64,000 nucleotides of DNA. Origin: Oegoconia quadripuncta (lineage: Eukaryota; Arthropoda; Insecta; Lepidoptera; Autostichidae). The notes beneath the pieces were generated by a model that saw only the letters and a list, made by a program, of their open reading frames with translations, was not told the DNA's origin and ran no database searches. Each line of letters begins with the position of its first letter. Positions within the stretch are counted from its first letter, which is position 1. The stretch lies in NCBI GenBank assembly GCA_949316235.1, contig OX438747.1:2356501-2420500 (forward strand). The letters are read 5' to 3'. The position numbers were made by a program, and so were the translations under genes. Below are positions 50,170-60,191 of the stretch, piece by piece.

Positions 50170-50302
50170 TGATACTGAAAGTTGAGTCAGTTCTACCATA
50201 CACCAAGAAAGATATTGAATGGAAGAGACAAGACCCGTCTTTGGGCATACCAACTACTTGGTAGCCACTAAGTTCATCGTCGTCTTTTAATATTATCGAC
50301 AT
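50170..50302 (-). CDS. OTU-type cysteine protease, N-terminal exon or fragment
   Basis: OTU domains remove ubiquitin; some also occur in transposon and virus proteins. The minus frame from ATG at 50302 reads MSIILKDDDELSGYQVVGMP, then KDGSCLFHSISFLVYG. DGSC gives the OTU catalytic Asp22 and Cys25, and LFHSIS is the usual continuation. After TDSTFSI the frame enters the 43-bp palindrome and similarity stops. A splice donor (CAA|GTATAT) just there could make this a genuine first exon. No catalytic-His exon was found in the window. The upstream 0.9 kb shows few transposons, which fits a promoter region, but this is inference. Confidence 0.55.
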
Positions 50303-51180
50303 TTTTTACGATAATTATTATCTTGCGAAATCAAACACAATTAAACTCAACGACCTTTAGTATATGGACAACAAATCAGAAATACCGATAATATTTAGAC
50401 TAAAACCTACTTATATCTTTAAGACTTCTTTTGTCTTAATAAAAAAAACTTAAAGAAAATATTACTCTGCCTACTCAATCTATACAAACTATAAGCAAAA
50501 CGTTAACTCTTAATTATGAGACAAGTGTCAATATAATTAATTATCAATGAACTTTCTACCAAAGGTACTACCTACCTAGTACTGAAATACAGCTAAATTA
50601 ATGATATTTTGAAACGAAACGAAGTAATATCTAACTAAATAAACTAAACTAGAATACTAGAAAAGTACTTATAAACACGAACGCGATTCGAAGTACTGCC
50701 TAACTGTAAATTAAACCTAGAAAACTAAAAGTAGGTACTAAATAATTAACAATTAAATAAAGTATTCAATTGAAACTTCTTTTAATTCTGATAATTAAGT
50801 AATAATCAGTAATCCGTCACTAACCATATAATTCCTAACCTGTTTAAATCTTTGAATTAATATAATAACAACCTGCCAATTAACCTTAGCAAACCTCACG
50901 AAATAATCAGCGAAATCAACGAAATGCAAATAATCCCTCCTAATCCCTAGCAAACATTTTCAAGCGCAATAGAAGAATGTCGTAAACGACTGTAACGCGG
51001 CCGGTTGCCACTTTGCCATATAAGGTTATCGGAAAAACAAAACGTAAGCGCGTTTTAAAATACAGTCAACGCCATCTAGCGACGCGTGCGGGTATCACCG
51101 CCACTCTTAGCCAATGCATTATATTTTGACCAAATTTTCGTTTGTTTATTTAATTTGTGTAATGTTCGAGTAGAATAAAA
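50303..51180. other. Transposon-poor stretch upstream of the OTU frame
   Basis: No repeats from the rest of the window. It includes a CpG-bearing patch ('gtaacgcggccggttgcc', 'gcgacgcgtgcgggtatcac') near 50990-51095. It could be a 5' flank or promoter of the OTU-encoding gene; no core motif can be assigned. Confidence 0.35.
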
Positions 51181-51756
51181 TTAATCGTTTGACTATTTCT
51201 TCTTGTAAACTTGTAATAAGTATAAGTAAGTATAAGTATAAAAGCCAGTCTAGTGTTATCCAGAGTTTTCCTTTAATTTTATTTATATTCGTATTAAAAG
51301 CAGAAGGGGAGGCATTCGCCCAGCAGTGGGACGCTATAGGCTAGATTAAATTAGAAGATGTGTCCCACTACGCTGGACAGTCGATTTTTTTATGTACCAA
51401 TAGTAGAAGGGGCATTACCATATCTCTAATACAGCTGGGACCAGCTGAGGGTTCTTCGTCAGATATAAAGTTAATCGTTCGACTATTTCTTCTTGTAAAC
51501 TTGTAAGTATAAGTATAAAAGCCAGTGTAGTCTTATCCTGAGTTTTCCTTTAATTTTATTTATATGCGTATTATAAGCAGAAGGGGAAGCATGCGCCCAG
51601 CAGTGGGATGCTATAGGCTAGATTATATTAGAAGATGTGTCCCACTACGCTGGATTTTTGCAATGACAGTCGATTTTTCTATGTACCAATAGTAGAAGGG
51701 GGCATTACCATATCTCTAATACAGCTGAGACCAGCTGAGGTTTCTTCATCAGATAC
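51181..51756 (+). repeat. Two-unit tandem duplication, about 290-bp period
   Basis: Units 51181-51466 and 51471-51756 share 'actatttcttcttgtaaact', 'agagttttcctttaatttta', 'cgcccagcagtgggacgcta', 'gaagatgtgtcccactacgc' and 'ctctaatacagctg'. A LINE-4 tail-like word (CCCAGCAGTGGGA) is in each. Small indels distinguish them. Confidence 0.85.
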
Positions 51757-52265
51757 TTCAGACCTTCGACTTTTGACATCAAATGAAGCGGCCCACCAAG
51801 TTGAATATTTTTTGTAAAGGCGGTATATGTCGATCTCTAATAGTTTGGTTGGGCTCTTGTGTTACCTAATCAGGGTCACCAGGTACTCCAGATCTTCGAT
51901 TATCCTAGTTTTTATAGTTTTCCCTTTATGTGGCCATTGAACCATAACTCTCTACCAAATTTCAGCTCTCTGAGTTTATGGGAAGTACTAGTTCTATTTT
52001 GATGATCATGAGTGAGTGAGTGAGTGAGTGAGTGTCATAAATGCGAAACTTTGCTTTCGCTTAACTTCGGAACTAAATGACCTACAGACTTGAAATTTTG
52101 GATTTTAAGTATGTGATTATAGCTTACTGGATGACGAAAATTTCTGCGTTCTAGTCTTATCCAGAGGTTCTAAAATAGGGGCCTGAAAATGCGGCGAAAT
52201 GGTTCCAGTAAAGGATGGTACGGCAGTGTTTGCTTCGCGCTCGACTTGGCGGGGGCACTGCCGTG
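51757..52265. repeat. Degraded dispersed repeat
   Basis: 'gagtgagtgagtgagtgagt' (52011-52031), 'taaatgcgaaactttgcttt' and 'gtggcgggggcactgccgt'-type words (near 52246-52270) suggest an old DNA element. No ORF or clear ends. Confidence 0.45.
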
Positions 52266-52269
52266 CCCC

Positions 52270-52330
52270 CAGATAGTGACGTTTTAAAGTGATAATTTTA
52301 TCCTATGAAATAAAATATTTTGATTTCATT
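52270..52330 (+). mobile_element. LINE-3 extreme 3' end
   Basis: 'gtgacgttttaaagtgataa', 'ttttatcctatgaaataaaa', 'tattttgatttcatt'. Confidence 0.55.
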
Positions 52331-52524
52331 TCATTATATAAACCCCCAATAAGCCAGTATTTCAGGATGGGACCTTTGCATCGTTCAGAAAACATTTTCA
52401 GGATTCCATTGTTGCTGGCCCGCACTCTGCATATCAGGGAGTGGACCCTTCTTCGCATTATCGCATAAAAGTCGTCCGTATGGGCCTCTGCAAATATTGC
52501 TGATGCATCGCAAAAGCGAGGCAT
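52331..52524 (-). mobile_element. Non-LTR retrotransposon ORF2 C-terminal remnant (LINE-6 type)
   Basis: The minus frame reads CDASAIFAEAHTDDFYAIMR then RRVHSLICRVRASNNGILKM. The 'ASxxF...D.F.AI.RKR..SL..R.R.S.N.IL' pattern is that of a LINE ORF end. Short and isolated. Confidence 0.6.
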
Positions 52525-52592
52525 ATTATATTATATTCTATTATATATTATATATTATATATTATATATTATATATTATATTATATATTACG
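52525..52592. repeat. (ATATT)n-like AT repeat
   Basis: Imperfect TATATTA units. Confidence 0.85.
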
Positions 52593-52654
52593 AGTATACT
52601 TATCGCGCAGAGCGCTAAAGGCGCGCTGGGTGCATAAGGTATAGGAAATTCACT

Positions 52655-52780
52655 CACACGGTGTAGAAACGACCTGATTAAGGTCAGGGGATATCAGCAG
52701 GCCCCATTCAACCGGTCACTCCGGAATTCTATGGGTGAGGCCTACGTCCAGCAGTGGACGTCCTGTAGCTGATATTATAA
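52655..52780 (+). mobile_element. LINE-4 3' end
   Basis: 'acgacctgattaaggtcagg', 'ccggtcactccggaattcta', 'gcctacgtccagcagtggac', 'gtcctgtagctgatatta': the familiar end of a lepidopteran LINE. Confidence 0.65.
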
Positions 52781-52799
52781 TTTTAAAAAAAAAACCTAA

Positions 52800-52930
52800 T
52801 ATGTTTCCTTTGTGTATTTATTTCGAAAATAAATGTATTTGTGTAGTATATCAACCATCTGGTATCCATAATACAAGTCTAGTTGCTTAGTGCGTAACTA
52901 GATGGCGCTGTGTGTATGTCCAAGGACAAA
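52800..52930 (+). mobile_element. SINE-C 3' part
   Basis: 'tagtatatcaaccatctggt', 'gttgcttagtgcgtaactag', 'atggcgctgtgtgtatgtcc'. Confidence 0.8.
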
Positions 52931-53226
52931 TGCGATAGGTACTAAAAGAGTTGCCAGGACAAGTTTTGAAATATTGAGAACAAATAACTATTTCGGAGGA
53001 TGACTAAATTATAAATGCAAGAACTCCCGAGCCAAAATCTTCCTTACCGTGCACGTGAAGCGATATGTAGTTTAAAAAAAAAACATTATTATTAACACTT
53101 TACTGAAAATAGAACAGAAATTAGCAAACACGAAACGCGAGCTTTCTTATGTGATATTTTTATGTCCTATAAATTAAATTAAAACATTTTGACTTTTGTT
53201 ATGAAAATAGAATAGAAAAATCATTT

Positions 53227-53370
53227 AACGACGTGTGGTGTAATGGTTAGAAACTTTCACTGCTATACCAAAAGGTCGCGGGTTCGAATCCCGCTAGGAG
53301 CATATGTTTGTATGATGAATACAGACATGTGTTCCCGAGTTATGGGTGGTGTTTGTATTTATTTACAAAA
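53227..53370 (+). mobile_element. SINE-C 5' part
   Basis: 'gacgtgtggtgtaatggtta', B-box GGTTCGAATCC, 'catatgtttgtatgatgaat', 'cagacatgtgttcccgagtt'. The 3' module is missing. Confidence 0.82.
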
Positions 53371-53449
53371 ACGAAATTATGTATGTAAGTTGGATATAAT
53401 AAATGAAAATAAATTATTAATGAATTTTAGTTTATAAAATTATTCTGGA

Positions 53450-53960
53450 TCGTGGATTGTATGTAAAATTGAATGATCGCCTCAGAGTACTAGGTAATTG
53501 CTTCCCAGAAGGCAAAAGGTGCGGTTCGGGAAATAATCACCCTTCAAATTATTATTGGTAATTTTTAGCAAAGCGAATGGCATTCAAAAAACCAGCTTCA
53601 CGACATGAGAAGGAAATCATTTAAATTAAATTTAAATATATTCAAGGTCAGTACTCAAGTGTACACGAAAATGTGCATACGTACATAATATTTATAATTA
53701 TCTAATTGTAATTTCAACTTAGTCATGTAATTCCCGCACTTGTTTTATAGTTCCGTAGTCAACAAGAACCCCTTAAAGTTTCGCCATATCCGTCTGTCTG
53801 TCTGTCCGAGGCTTAGCGCACATCTCTTAGTACTAAAAAGCAGTAATTTAACATGGGTATAGGCACATAATCACGCCGACAAAGTCATAAAATAAAATCT
53901 TTTTTTTTTTAATAGCCTAACTTGTCCCGCTGCTGGGCAAAGGCCTTCCCCAAAGTCTAA
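53450..53960. repeat. Mixed dispersed repeats
   Basis: 'agttccgtagtcaacaagaa', 'cgccatatccgtctgtctg', 'tactaaaaagcagtaattta' (53750-53860) is a widespread repeat. 53908-53955 is a reversed LINE-4 tail ('tgtcccgctgctgggcaaag'). Confidence 0.5.
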
Positions 53961-53984
53961 AAAAATAAAATCTTAAATATTTCA

Positions 53985-54320
53985 ATCAATCAATCAATCA
54001 TTTATTTATTTGTGATACACAGGTGTACAGGTTGTTATGATACATTAACTTATAAATATGATCTCTGTGATCAGCCAAATTGGCATACAAATATGGTAGT
54101 CATGTTAAAATAGTGGTGAGATAAATTATATTCGCTAAACAATAACAGTAACATAAAATGAATCAATATTAAACAATTAAATAGCCTCCATTATATTATG
54201 TATCAATTTCAAATTTTAAAATATGTATTATTTTTATGATAATGGCTGCATGTATGTTAACAACAAAAAAATATAATAAAAAAGCATTTAATTTCAATTT
54301 CAATATTTAAAATGCAAATT
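53985..54320 (-). mobile_element. Probable LINE 3' end in reverse
   Basis: 'aatcaatcaatcaatcattt', 'atttgtgatacacaggtgta' reads as a (GATT)n-tailed LINE end on the minus strand. The remainder to 54320 is AT-rich and unassigned. Confidence 0.45.
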
Positions 54321-54324
54321 TTAG

Positions 54325-54410
54325 TTAGGCTCTGAGTAAGCACGCATCCACCTTCATATTCACTTAACAGGTGTGATGATCAAGCACTAACCCGTTGTCC
54401 ATAAAAAAAT
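54325..54410 (+). mobile_element. SINE-B 3' scrap
   Basis: 'taagcacgcatccaccttca', 'cacttaacaggtgtgatgat', 'cactaacccgttgtccat' then A's. Confidence 0.65.
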
Positions 54411-54761
54411 CGCAATGAAGGTGGAAAGTGAAGACGTTGCATCTTCACAAAACAAATAAAGCGTATACAAACAAACAAATAAATAAACAACGCATCAATT
54501 GTTAATTTTACTGCGGCTAGGGTTGCCAGATCAAAAAAAAAGATTTTCCGATCATAATTACGGACTGTGTGAATTTAATTTTCTTCAAAATTAAATTCAT
54601 AGAAATATGAATTTTTTGTGGTTAAAAGAGTTTTCATTGTATGGTCAAAAGAAAGGAATAGTTTTTCTATAAAATTTGTATTGACGATTCTTTTGTCTAG
54701 ATGAGTTCTACAATTTGATTATGACGCACTGCTTCAGGGTATTTCTGGGAATAAATCAATC

Positions 54762-54973
54762 AAACACCAATCACCTAGTCCCAAACTAAGCATAGCATGT
54801 ACTATGAATGCTAGATAACGACTAAACACACATATTTATATAAACATCGATGACTCGGGTCGGGAATAAATGTTCGTATTCATCACACAAACATTTACCC
54901 CTCGCGGAATTCGAACACGCAACCGTTAGTTTCACTGACAGGGTCACTATCCACTACACCAAACGGTCGTCTA
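54762..54973 (-). mobile_element. SINE-A, full length
   Basis: The sense strand has TGGTGTAGTGG, a mutated B-box (TGTTCGAATTCC), 'ataaatattt'-type body and 'gggactaggtgattggtg'. Confidence 0.83.
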
Positions 54974-55241
54974 ATCTTAATAACTAGGTACCAAAGTAGC
55001 TTCTGCTAAATTCCGGACGCCTTTGAATCTCCCCTCCGGATAAAGAGCCGAAATCCCGGGACATGTCCGGAAAATTCCGCACAATTGGCAACCCTAACTC
55101 CGGCCCGCGCTAATCATCCAGACAGCCGCAAAGTAAGCAACCATTCACTAATAGTAAACAAATTTAACAAAATATTATTTATACTGTTTACAAAACATTT
55201 TATTTACTCGTTGACTGAGAGATGGAGTGTAGCGATTTACG

Positions 55242-55290
55242 TTACTACATATATATATACATATATATATACATATATATATATATATAG
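55242..55290. repeat. (TATA)n microsatellite
   Basis: TA repeats interrupted by 'acata' words, immediately before SINE-C. Confidence 0.9.
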
Positions 55291-55560
55291 ACGACCTGTT
55301 TAGTGTAATGGTTAAAAACTCTGACCGCTACACCAAAAGGTCGCGGGTTCGAATCCCGCCAGGGGCATATGTTTGTATGATGAATACAGACATGTGTTCC
55401 CGGGTTATGGATGTTTTTCATTTATATATGTATTTATTTACAAAAAAAAATGTATTTGTGTAGTTTATCAACCATCTGGGATCCATAACACAAGCCTAGA
55501 TGCTTACTGTGGACGTAAATGGTGCTGTGTGTATGTGCAACCATATGTATTTATGTATTT
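55290..55560 (+). mobile_element. SINE-C, full length
   Basis: 'gacgacctgtttagtgtaat', B-box GGTTCGAATCC, 'gatgaatacagacatgtgtt', 'atcaaccatctgggatccat', 'ggtgctgtgtgtatgtgca'. Confidence 0.86.
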
Positions 55561-55567
55561 ATATACC

Positions 55568-55570
<3 letters not shown>

Positions 55571-55620
<50 letters not shown>
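55571..55620. repeat. (AT)n microsatellite
   Basis: About 24 AT units, giving Ile/Tyr-rich spurious frames. Confidence 0.95.
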
Positions 55621-55622
<2 letters not shown>

Positions 55623-55687
55623 GCCGTGTGGTTCCCGACAGAACAGACGAGGATCTACTAGCTTCAAACCACTCTACACAAACCTAC

Positions 55688-56025
55688 AAACCGCCTCCGT
55701 GGCTCAATGTAAACAACATTGGGTTTACGATTCGGAGGTCGCGGGTTCGATCCCCAGCGGGGTACATGTTTAAGTACTCGGTTTGGTTGGTGGTAGGGCA
55801 TTTTAAATGTACGCCTGGCTAGCTACCACCATCTTATCTAGATCTGCCGCCAAGCAGCAATGTTAATAGCATTGTTGTGTTCCGGTTGTCACAGATAAGA
55901 TAGCCAGTCCCCCAAATGTGTTAGGGTTTCCGGGTCAGTACGCTTCCACCTTCGACCTCATCTTCACTTAACATCAGGTGTGATTGAGGTCAAGTACCAA
56001 CCCGTTGTGCATTAAAAAAAAAATA
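55688..56025 (+). mobile_element. SINE-B, full length (best-preserved copy)
   Basis: CCGCCTCCGTGGCTCAATGT head, GGTTCGATCCCC B-box, all body modules and AACCCGTTGTGCATTAAAAA tail. A good reference for the family (about 335 bp). Confidence 0.9.
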
Positions 56026-56124
56026 TTCTCAGCTAGCAAAAATCTGGAACGGAATATTGTTTCTAGATGCCGTGTTATTCCTGACAGAGTTGACTAGGAC
56101 CATATCGCTAGCATTGGCATCAGC

Positions 56125-56850
56125 ATCATTTACACCATAAATATCCTTGGATATACACACAGCGCAGTTCCACGCTAAGCAACTAGGCTTGTTATGGACA
56201 TCAGATTTTTTTTTTAATCTAGATTTATTTATTGAGGGTTTTATAAATGTCACCCTCATCGTGGCTCTCTAACTGAACCTCCCTGATGTTGGGTATCAGA
56301 TGGTTAATAAATTACACAAATACATTTTTTTATAAATATATACATACCTATGAAATTGGTGTTCTGTATGAAGAATTTCGTTAAGACTGTTTTCTCCATA
56401 CAAACATTTTTGAAATTTTTTGGGAACGTCAAATCCAATTTAGTTAAACTTTGTGTGTATTATTGGATAACACTAAGTAGAAAAGTTTCAGCGTATCTAA
56501 GAAATAACATTGGAAACACATGAAAAGAGCTGTGTTATTTTTTTTTTATTATGTGATTTAGCCCAGACATTGAAAAATATTTCATGTGAAACCTTGAAAA
56601 TTATATTCCATTTTCCAAATAAAAAACAAATTTGGAAATAGGTATAGAATCACAGAAGTAGGTACATACGAATAACGGAGAAAAAATCTCCAATTTCATA
56701 GGTAAAGAACTATTATTATAAGTGGACGCATCCATAACTCGGGTACCTACACGTATGTATTCATCTTACAAACGTATTCCCACGTCGGGATTCGAACCCA
56801 CGACCTTTCAGTATAGCTGTCAGAGTTTCTAACTAATACACCAAAAAGAA
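56125..56850 (-). mobile_element. SINE-C split by MITE-4 and a second insertion
   Basis: The 3' module (56125-56205, 'acacacagcgcagttccacg', 'aactaggcttgttatggaca') is followed by foreign sequence (about 56206-56285), then 'atcagatggttaataaatta', then MITE-4 (56339-56712), then the body and head (56715-56850, with GGTTCGAATCCCGA reversed). Confidence 0.78.
56339..56712. mobile_element. MITE-4 copy b
   Basis: 'acctatgaaattggtgttct', 'gtatgaagaatttcgttaag', 'gatttagcccagacattgaa' and 'ccaatttcataggtaaagaa' match copy a (33305-33728). The left tip is damaged. Nested in SINE-C. Confidence 0.8.
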
Positions 56851-56930
56851 CGTTGAGGAAAACTGCCACCAGCGGGGCTTGCATTGGGGCATGGTTGTTA
56901 GGGTTCCACAGTCAACAAGGAAGCCTTATA

Positions 56931-57976
56931 CAGGGCGTCCCACGGCTATGCCACATGGAGGGAAAGTACCTTGAATTTTGTAGATGGAACATTTTACTGA
57001 AAGAAGACATTATTTTAATTTAAAAAACAATTTAAACTGCATTCATAGATTTTTAAATAAGTACATGGTTGAACCGGGAATCGAACCCTTTATTTATAAA
57101 AAAAAAATTACCATGTAACTTTATCATACCGATCGAAAGGCTTCATCATAAGGATAATTTTTTGCTAAATAACATAGTGTCAGAAATAAAAGGAAGACCA
57201 TGAATTTTAACATTTTTAATACAAAATTAATCAAATTTATCAAATGCTCAAAATGAGTCCCATCCTGTTCAATACAAAGTCGCACTCTTTTGATTATTTC
57301 GCTCCCTGTCGATTTTTTGATCATGTTGTGGTGGATATTTAGAATAATACGTCGAAGTTCAGTTTGTAGCTCGTGGACACTTTGACACTGGTTCTTGTAA
57401 AGTAAATTTTTTACATAACCCCATAAAAAAAATCTAACGGGGTTAGATCTGGGGATCTCGGCGGCCATTTTTTCGTCCATTTGTCCCGATCCAGGAAAGA
57501 AAATGTTCATTGAGATAGTCCTACTTACTAATTACGTATCTCTTTATCATTTTATCATGAACTTAAATTATAATAGGGAAATGATGCATACTTCTCGAGT
57601 GGGTAATTAGTATTAGTAATGATAATGTCAGTTGTATGTCCTTACGGCAATGTCAGCTTTTCATTTTTCTGAACAAAATTGAACATCTAATGTTAAAATT
57701 CATGGTCTTCCTTTTATTTCTGACAATATGTTATTTAGCAAAAAATAATCCTTATGATGAAGCCTTTCGATCGGTATGATAAAGTTACATGGTAATTTTT
57801 TTTTTATAAATAAATGGTTCGATTCCCGGTTCAACCATGTACTTATTTAAAAATCTATGAATGCAGTTTAAATTGTTTTTTAAATTAAAATAATGTCTTC
57901 TTTCAGTAAAATGTTCCATCTACAAAATTCAAGGTACCTACTTTCCCTCCATGTGGCATAGCCGTGGGACGCCCTG
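56931..57976 (-). mobile_element. Internally deleted relative of the 353-aa-transposase element, 1046 bp
   Basis: The ends CAGGGCGTCCCACGGCTATG are inverted at both sides, with TA at 56929-56930 and 57977-57978. The inverted arms extend about 260 bp (through 'catttcatagatt', 'gaaccgggaatcgaacc', 'cgatcgaaaggcttcatcat'), as in the complete element, but at clearly lower identity. The middle keeps only the 3' end of a transposase gene. It sits inside the 'gggttccacagtcaacaagg' dispersed repeat. Non-autonomous. Confidence 0.9.
57240..57510 (-). pseudogene. Transposase C-terminal remnant
   Basis: The minus frame contains FFLWGYVKNLLYKNQCQSVH, ELQTELRRIILNIHH, MIKKSTGSEIIKRVRLC and ...GTHFEHLI, aligning with residues 288-352 of the 353-aa transposase at about half identity. 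The first two catalytic Asp residues and the HTH region are deleted, and the PDLTPLD motif is degraded (SNPVRFFLWG). The frame continues past the usual stop. Confidence 0.85.
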
Positions 57977-58146
57977 TATAGTCTCGTCATGTCCGAAGCC
58001 TTAGGTCAGAGGCTCTTAATACTAGAAAGCTGTAATTTGACATTAAAGTGCCCATTTTTGTCACGGTTGGTTTTGGATACGTGAAAAAATTCTCGGCAGT
58101 ATATAAATTAGTCCACTTAAAAATATTGTACCAATCTATATAAAAA
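57977..58146. repeat. Right half of the dispersed repeat hosting the 1046-bp element
   Basis: 'tagtctcgtcatgtccgaag', 'gtcagaggctcttaatacta', 'gaaagctgtaatttgacatt' continues the repeat begun before 56929. Confidence 0.55.
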
Positions 58147-58275
58147 ATTGCCTACACCTTCCTCAAAGGCCGGCAACGTATCTGTGACCCTTTTGGTGTT
58201 GCGGGTGTCCATGGGCGGCGGTGATTGCTTTCCATCAGGTGACCCGCATGCTCGTTTGCCGCTCTCTCATAGTAT
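58147..58275 (+). mobile_element. LINE-2 3' end
   Basis: 'cctacaccttcctcaaaggc', 'gtgacccttttggtgttgcg', 'ccatcaggtgacccgcatgc' with no long A-tail. Confidence 0.75.
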
Positions 58276-58289
58276 AAGGAAAATAATAA

Positions 58290-58900
58290 GGAATTGTTTA
58301 AGCACTGTAGAATATTAACTGTGTACAACAAAATTAAAATGTCAATAGTTTTGGAAAAATTTCCCAACATAGCACTGTTAACAAAAACAAGTACACCAAG
58401 TCATCTACGTAATTTGGCATACCTACCACCATATCTACTACCTAAATTTAATAATGTATATGGCATGAGAATATGGGATTGTATTTTACCAGATATATTA
58501 AACATTGTTTTATGTTATGTGAACTATATTCACATAACATAAAACAATATAAAAATGCATTGAAGAAGTACTTTATAGATGGAACTATGTAGGAAGTGCC
58601 TTTCCAACAAATTTTATTTCGATAAAGAGACATGTCTACTTGCTTTCGCACATTATTTTATGCATCTAGATATTTAAGATACGCTACATATCTTTTGTAA
58701 TAATTAATAACGCGGCGGGTCAGTGACCTCATTCGCACTACACACAAACCTTTACAGGTTTTCGTAGGCGTCTTATAGTGAAGATTGTTTAAATAATGTT
58801 CTATGGATAAATAAAGAAAAAAGAATAAAAAAATAATGAAGTTACTAAGTTGGTTTTACAGCTTATAAAATGTACTGTCCGTTGAAAATTATTTGTCAAA
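58290..58900. other. Intergenic; degraded LINE-like frame and palindrome
   Basis: The plus frame at 58294-58542 includes NKIKMSIVLEKFPNIALLTK and later MRIWDCILPDI, faintly like a retroelement ORF end, not supported further. Confidence 0.35.
58504..58548. repeat. Perfect palindrome, 20-bp arms, 5-nt loop
   Basis: ATTGTTTTATGTTATGTGAA, loop CTATA, then its exact inverse. Same geometry as the one at 50119-50161. Confidence 0.95.
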
Positions 58901-58909
58901 CAACTAAGC

Positions 58910-59157
58910 CCCTTCTAAGTTTGCGTGTTGTGAGGGCAAGTACGGAACCCTACACTGTGCATGGTCAGACAGGCACCTGGCCGGTTTTTATTAACTTTTA
59001 ATAGTTCTTGTATTTTAACTGACTGCAAATGTTACCTGTCAGCATTACCATATTAATATTATATCAAGTAGTAATATCCTGTAGTTATTCTAACAATATT
59101 ACCACTAAAGGAATGTTGAATTACAGCTATTCTATTGATAGATAGATACGCATTTTT
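58910..59157. other. Intergenic with dispersed-repeat piece
   Basis: 'gtacggaaccctacactgtg', 'cacctggccggtttttatta' matches 42386-42432. Confidence 0.45.
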
Positions 59158-59470
59158 TTTACAAAATAAAGCATTTGCTTAATGACTTAATAAAACTTGA
59201 GCAAGTAAAAAGTTGCCAAATTAATATTTGATCAAGGCCGGCAACGCATCTGTGACCCTTTTGGTGTTGCGGGTGTCCATGGGCGGCGGTGATTGCTTTC
59301 CATCAGGTGACTCGCATGCTCGTTTGCCGCCCTCTCATTAAAAAAAAAAAGTGATTAAAATGCGAAATATAAATTTGCTAAAGATTCTTTTGGAAAATGA
59401 AACTAGTGCGATAAGTTTTTTGGGAAGTAAAATTTGACGAAAAATATTTTGCCAAACGGAAGGATACCAG
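59158..59470. repeat. Second copy of the 10768-10985 repeat, split by LINE-2
   Basis: 'aaaataaagcatttgcttaa', 'aaaagttgccaaattaatat' and, after 59351, 'gtgattaaaatgcgaaatat', 'ttgggaagtaaaatttgacg', 'ccaaacggaaggatacc'. The 10.8-kb copy is uninterrupted at the same position. Confidence 0.8.
59233..59351 (+). mobile_element. LINE-2 3' end with A-tail
   Basis: 'ggccggcaacgcatctgtga', 'cgggtgtccatgggcggcgg', 'ctcgtttgccgccctctcat' then A's, inserted into the repeat above after 'atatttgatcaa'. Confidence 0.82.
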
Positions 59471-59567
59471 CTTTCCGATAACTTGATGAATAACTATTTA
59501 ATTATTTAAAAACCAAACAAGCTGACAGGATATATTGTATTTTGCCATAAACTGCTAAATAAAATGC

Positions 59568-59754
59568 TAAATCTGCCGCCAAGCAGCAATGTTAACAGCA
59601 TTGTTGTGTTCCGGTTGTCAGAGATAAGATAGCCAGTCACCCAAATGTATTGGGGTCTCCGGGTCAGTACGCTTCCAACTTTGACCTCATCTTCACTTAA
59701 GATCAGGTGTGATTGAGGTCAAGTACCAACCCGTCGTGAATAAAAAAAAAAATG
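59568..59754 (+). mobile_element. SINE-B 3' half
   Basis: 'tctgccgccaagcagcaatg', 'ttccggttgtcagagataag', 'ccaacccgtcgtgaataaaa'. Confidence 0.8.
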
Positions 59755-59937
59755 TTATTATTACACTCTAGGGATCAAAACGAATCGACCGACACCTTGC
59801 CCTTCAAAAGCGGTCTAGCTGTTTAGGCTACATGAATGTATCATGTCATACAACATACACTCGAAAAACATGATCCTCCTTTTAGGGGCATTGCTATTGT
59901 ATCTATACCCCAGCAAAACTGGATTATTATTTTATAT

Positions 59938-60178
59938 GACGACCGATTGGTGTAGCGGATAGTGGCCCTGTCAGCGAAACCAACGGTTGCGGGTTCGAAT
60001 CCCGCGACGGGTAAATGTTTGTGTGATGAATGTGAACATTTATTCCTGAATCATGGATGTTTATATAAATATTTATGTATGTTTATCCGTTATCTAGTAT
60101 CCATAGCACAAGCTTTGCTTAGTTTGGGACTAGATGATTGGTGTAAGTGTCCGAAATATTTATTATTATTATTATATT
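59938..60178 (+). mobile_element. SINE-A, full length
   Basis: 'gacgaccgattggtgtagcg', B-box GGTTCGAATCC, 'catggatgtttatataaat', 'gggactagatgattggtgta', (ATT)n tail. Followed 14 bases later by a SINE-C. Confidence 0.88.
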
Positions 60179-60191
60179 AAAACTGGATATT

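Noticed and set aside
55373..55822. 149-aa plus-strand frame
   Set aside because: It runs through SINE-C, an (AT)n microsatellite and SINE-B; no single biological unit.
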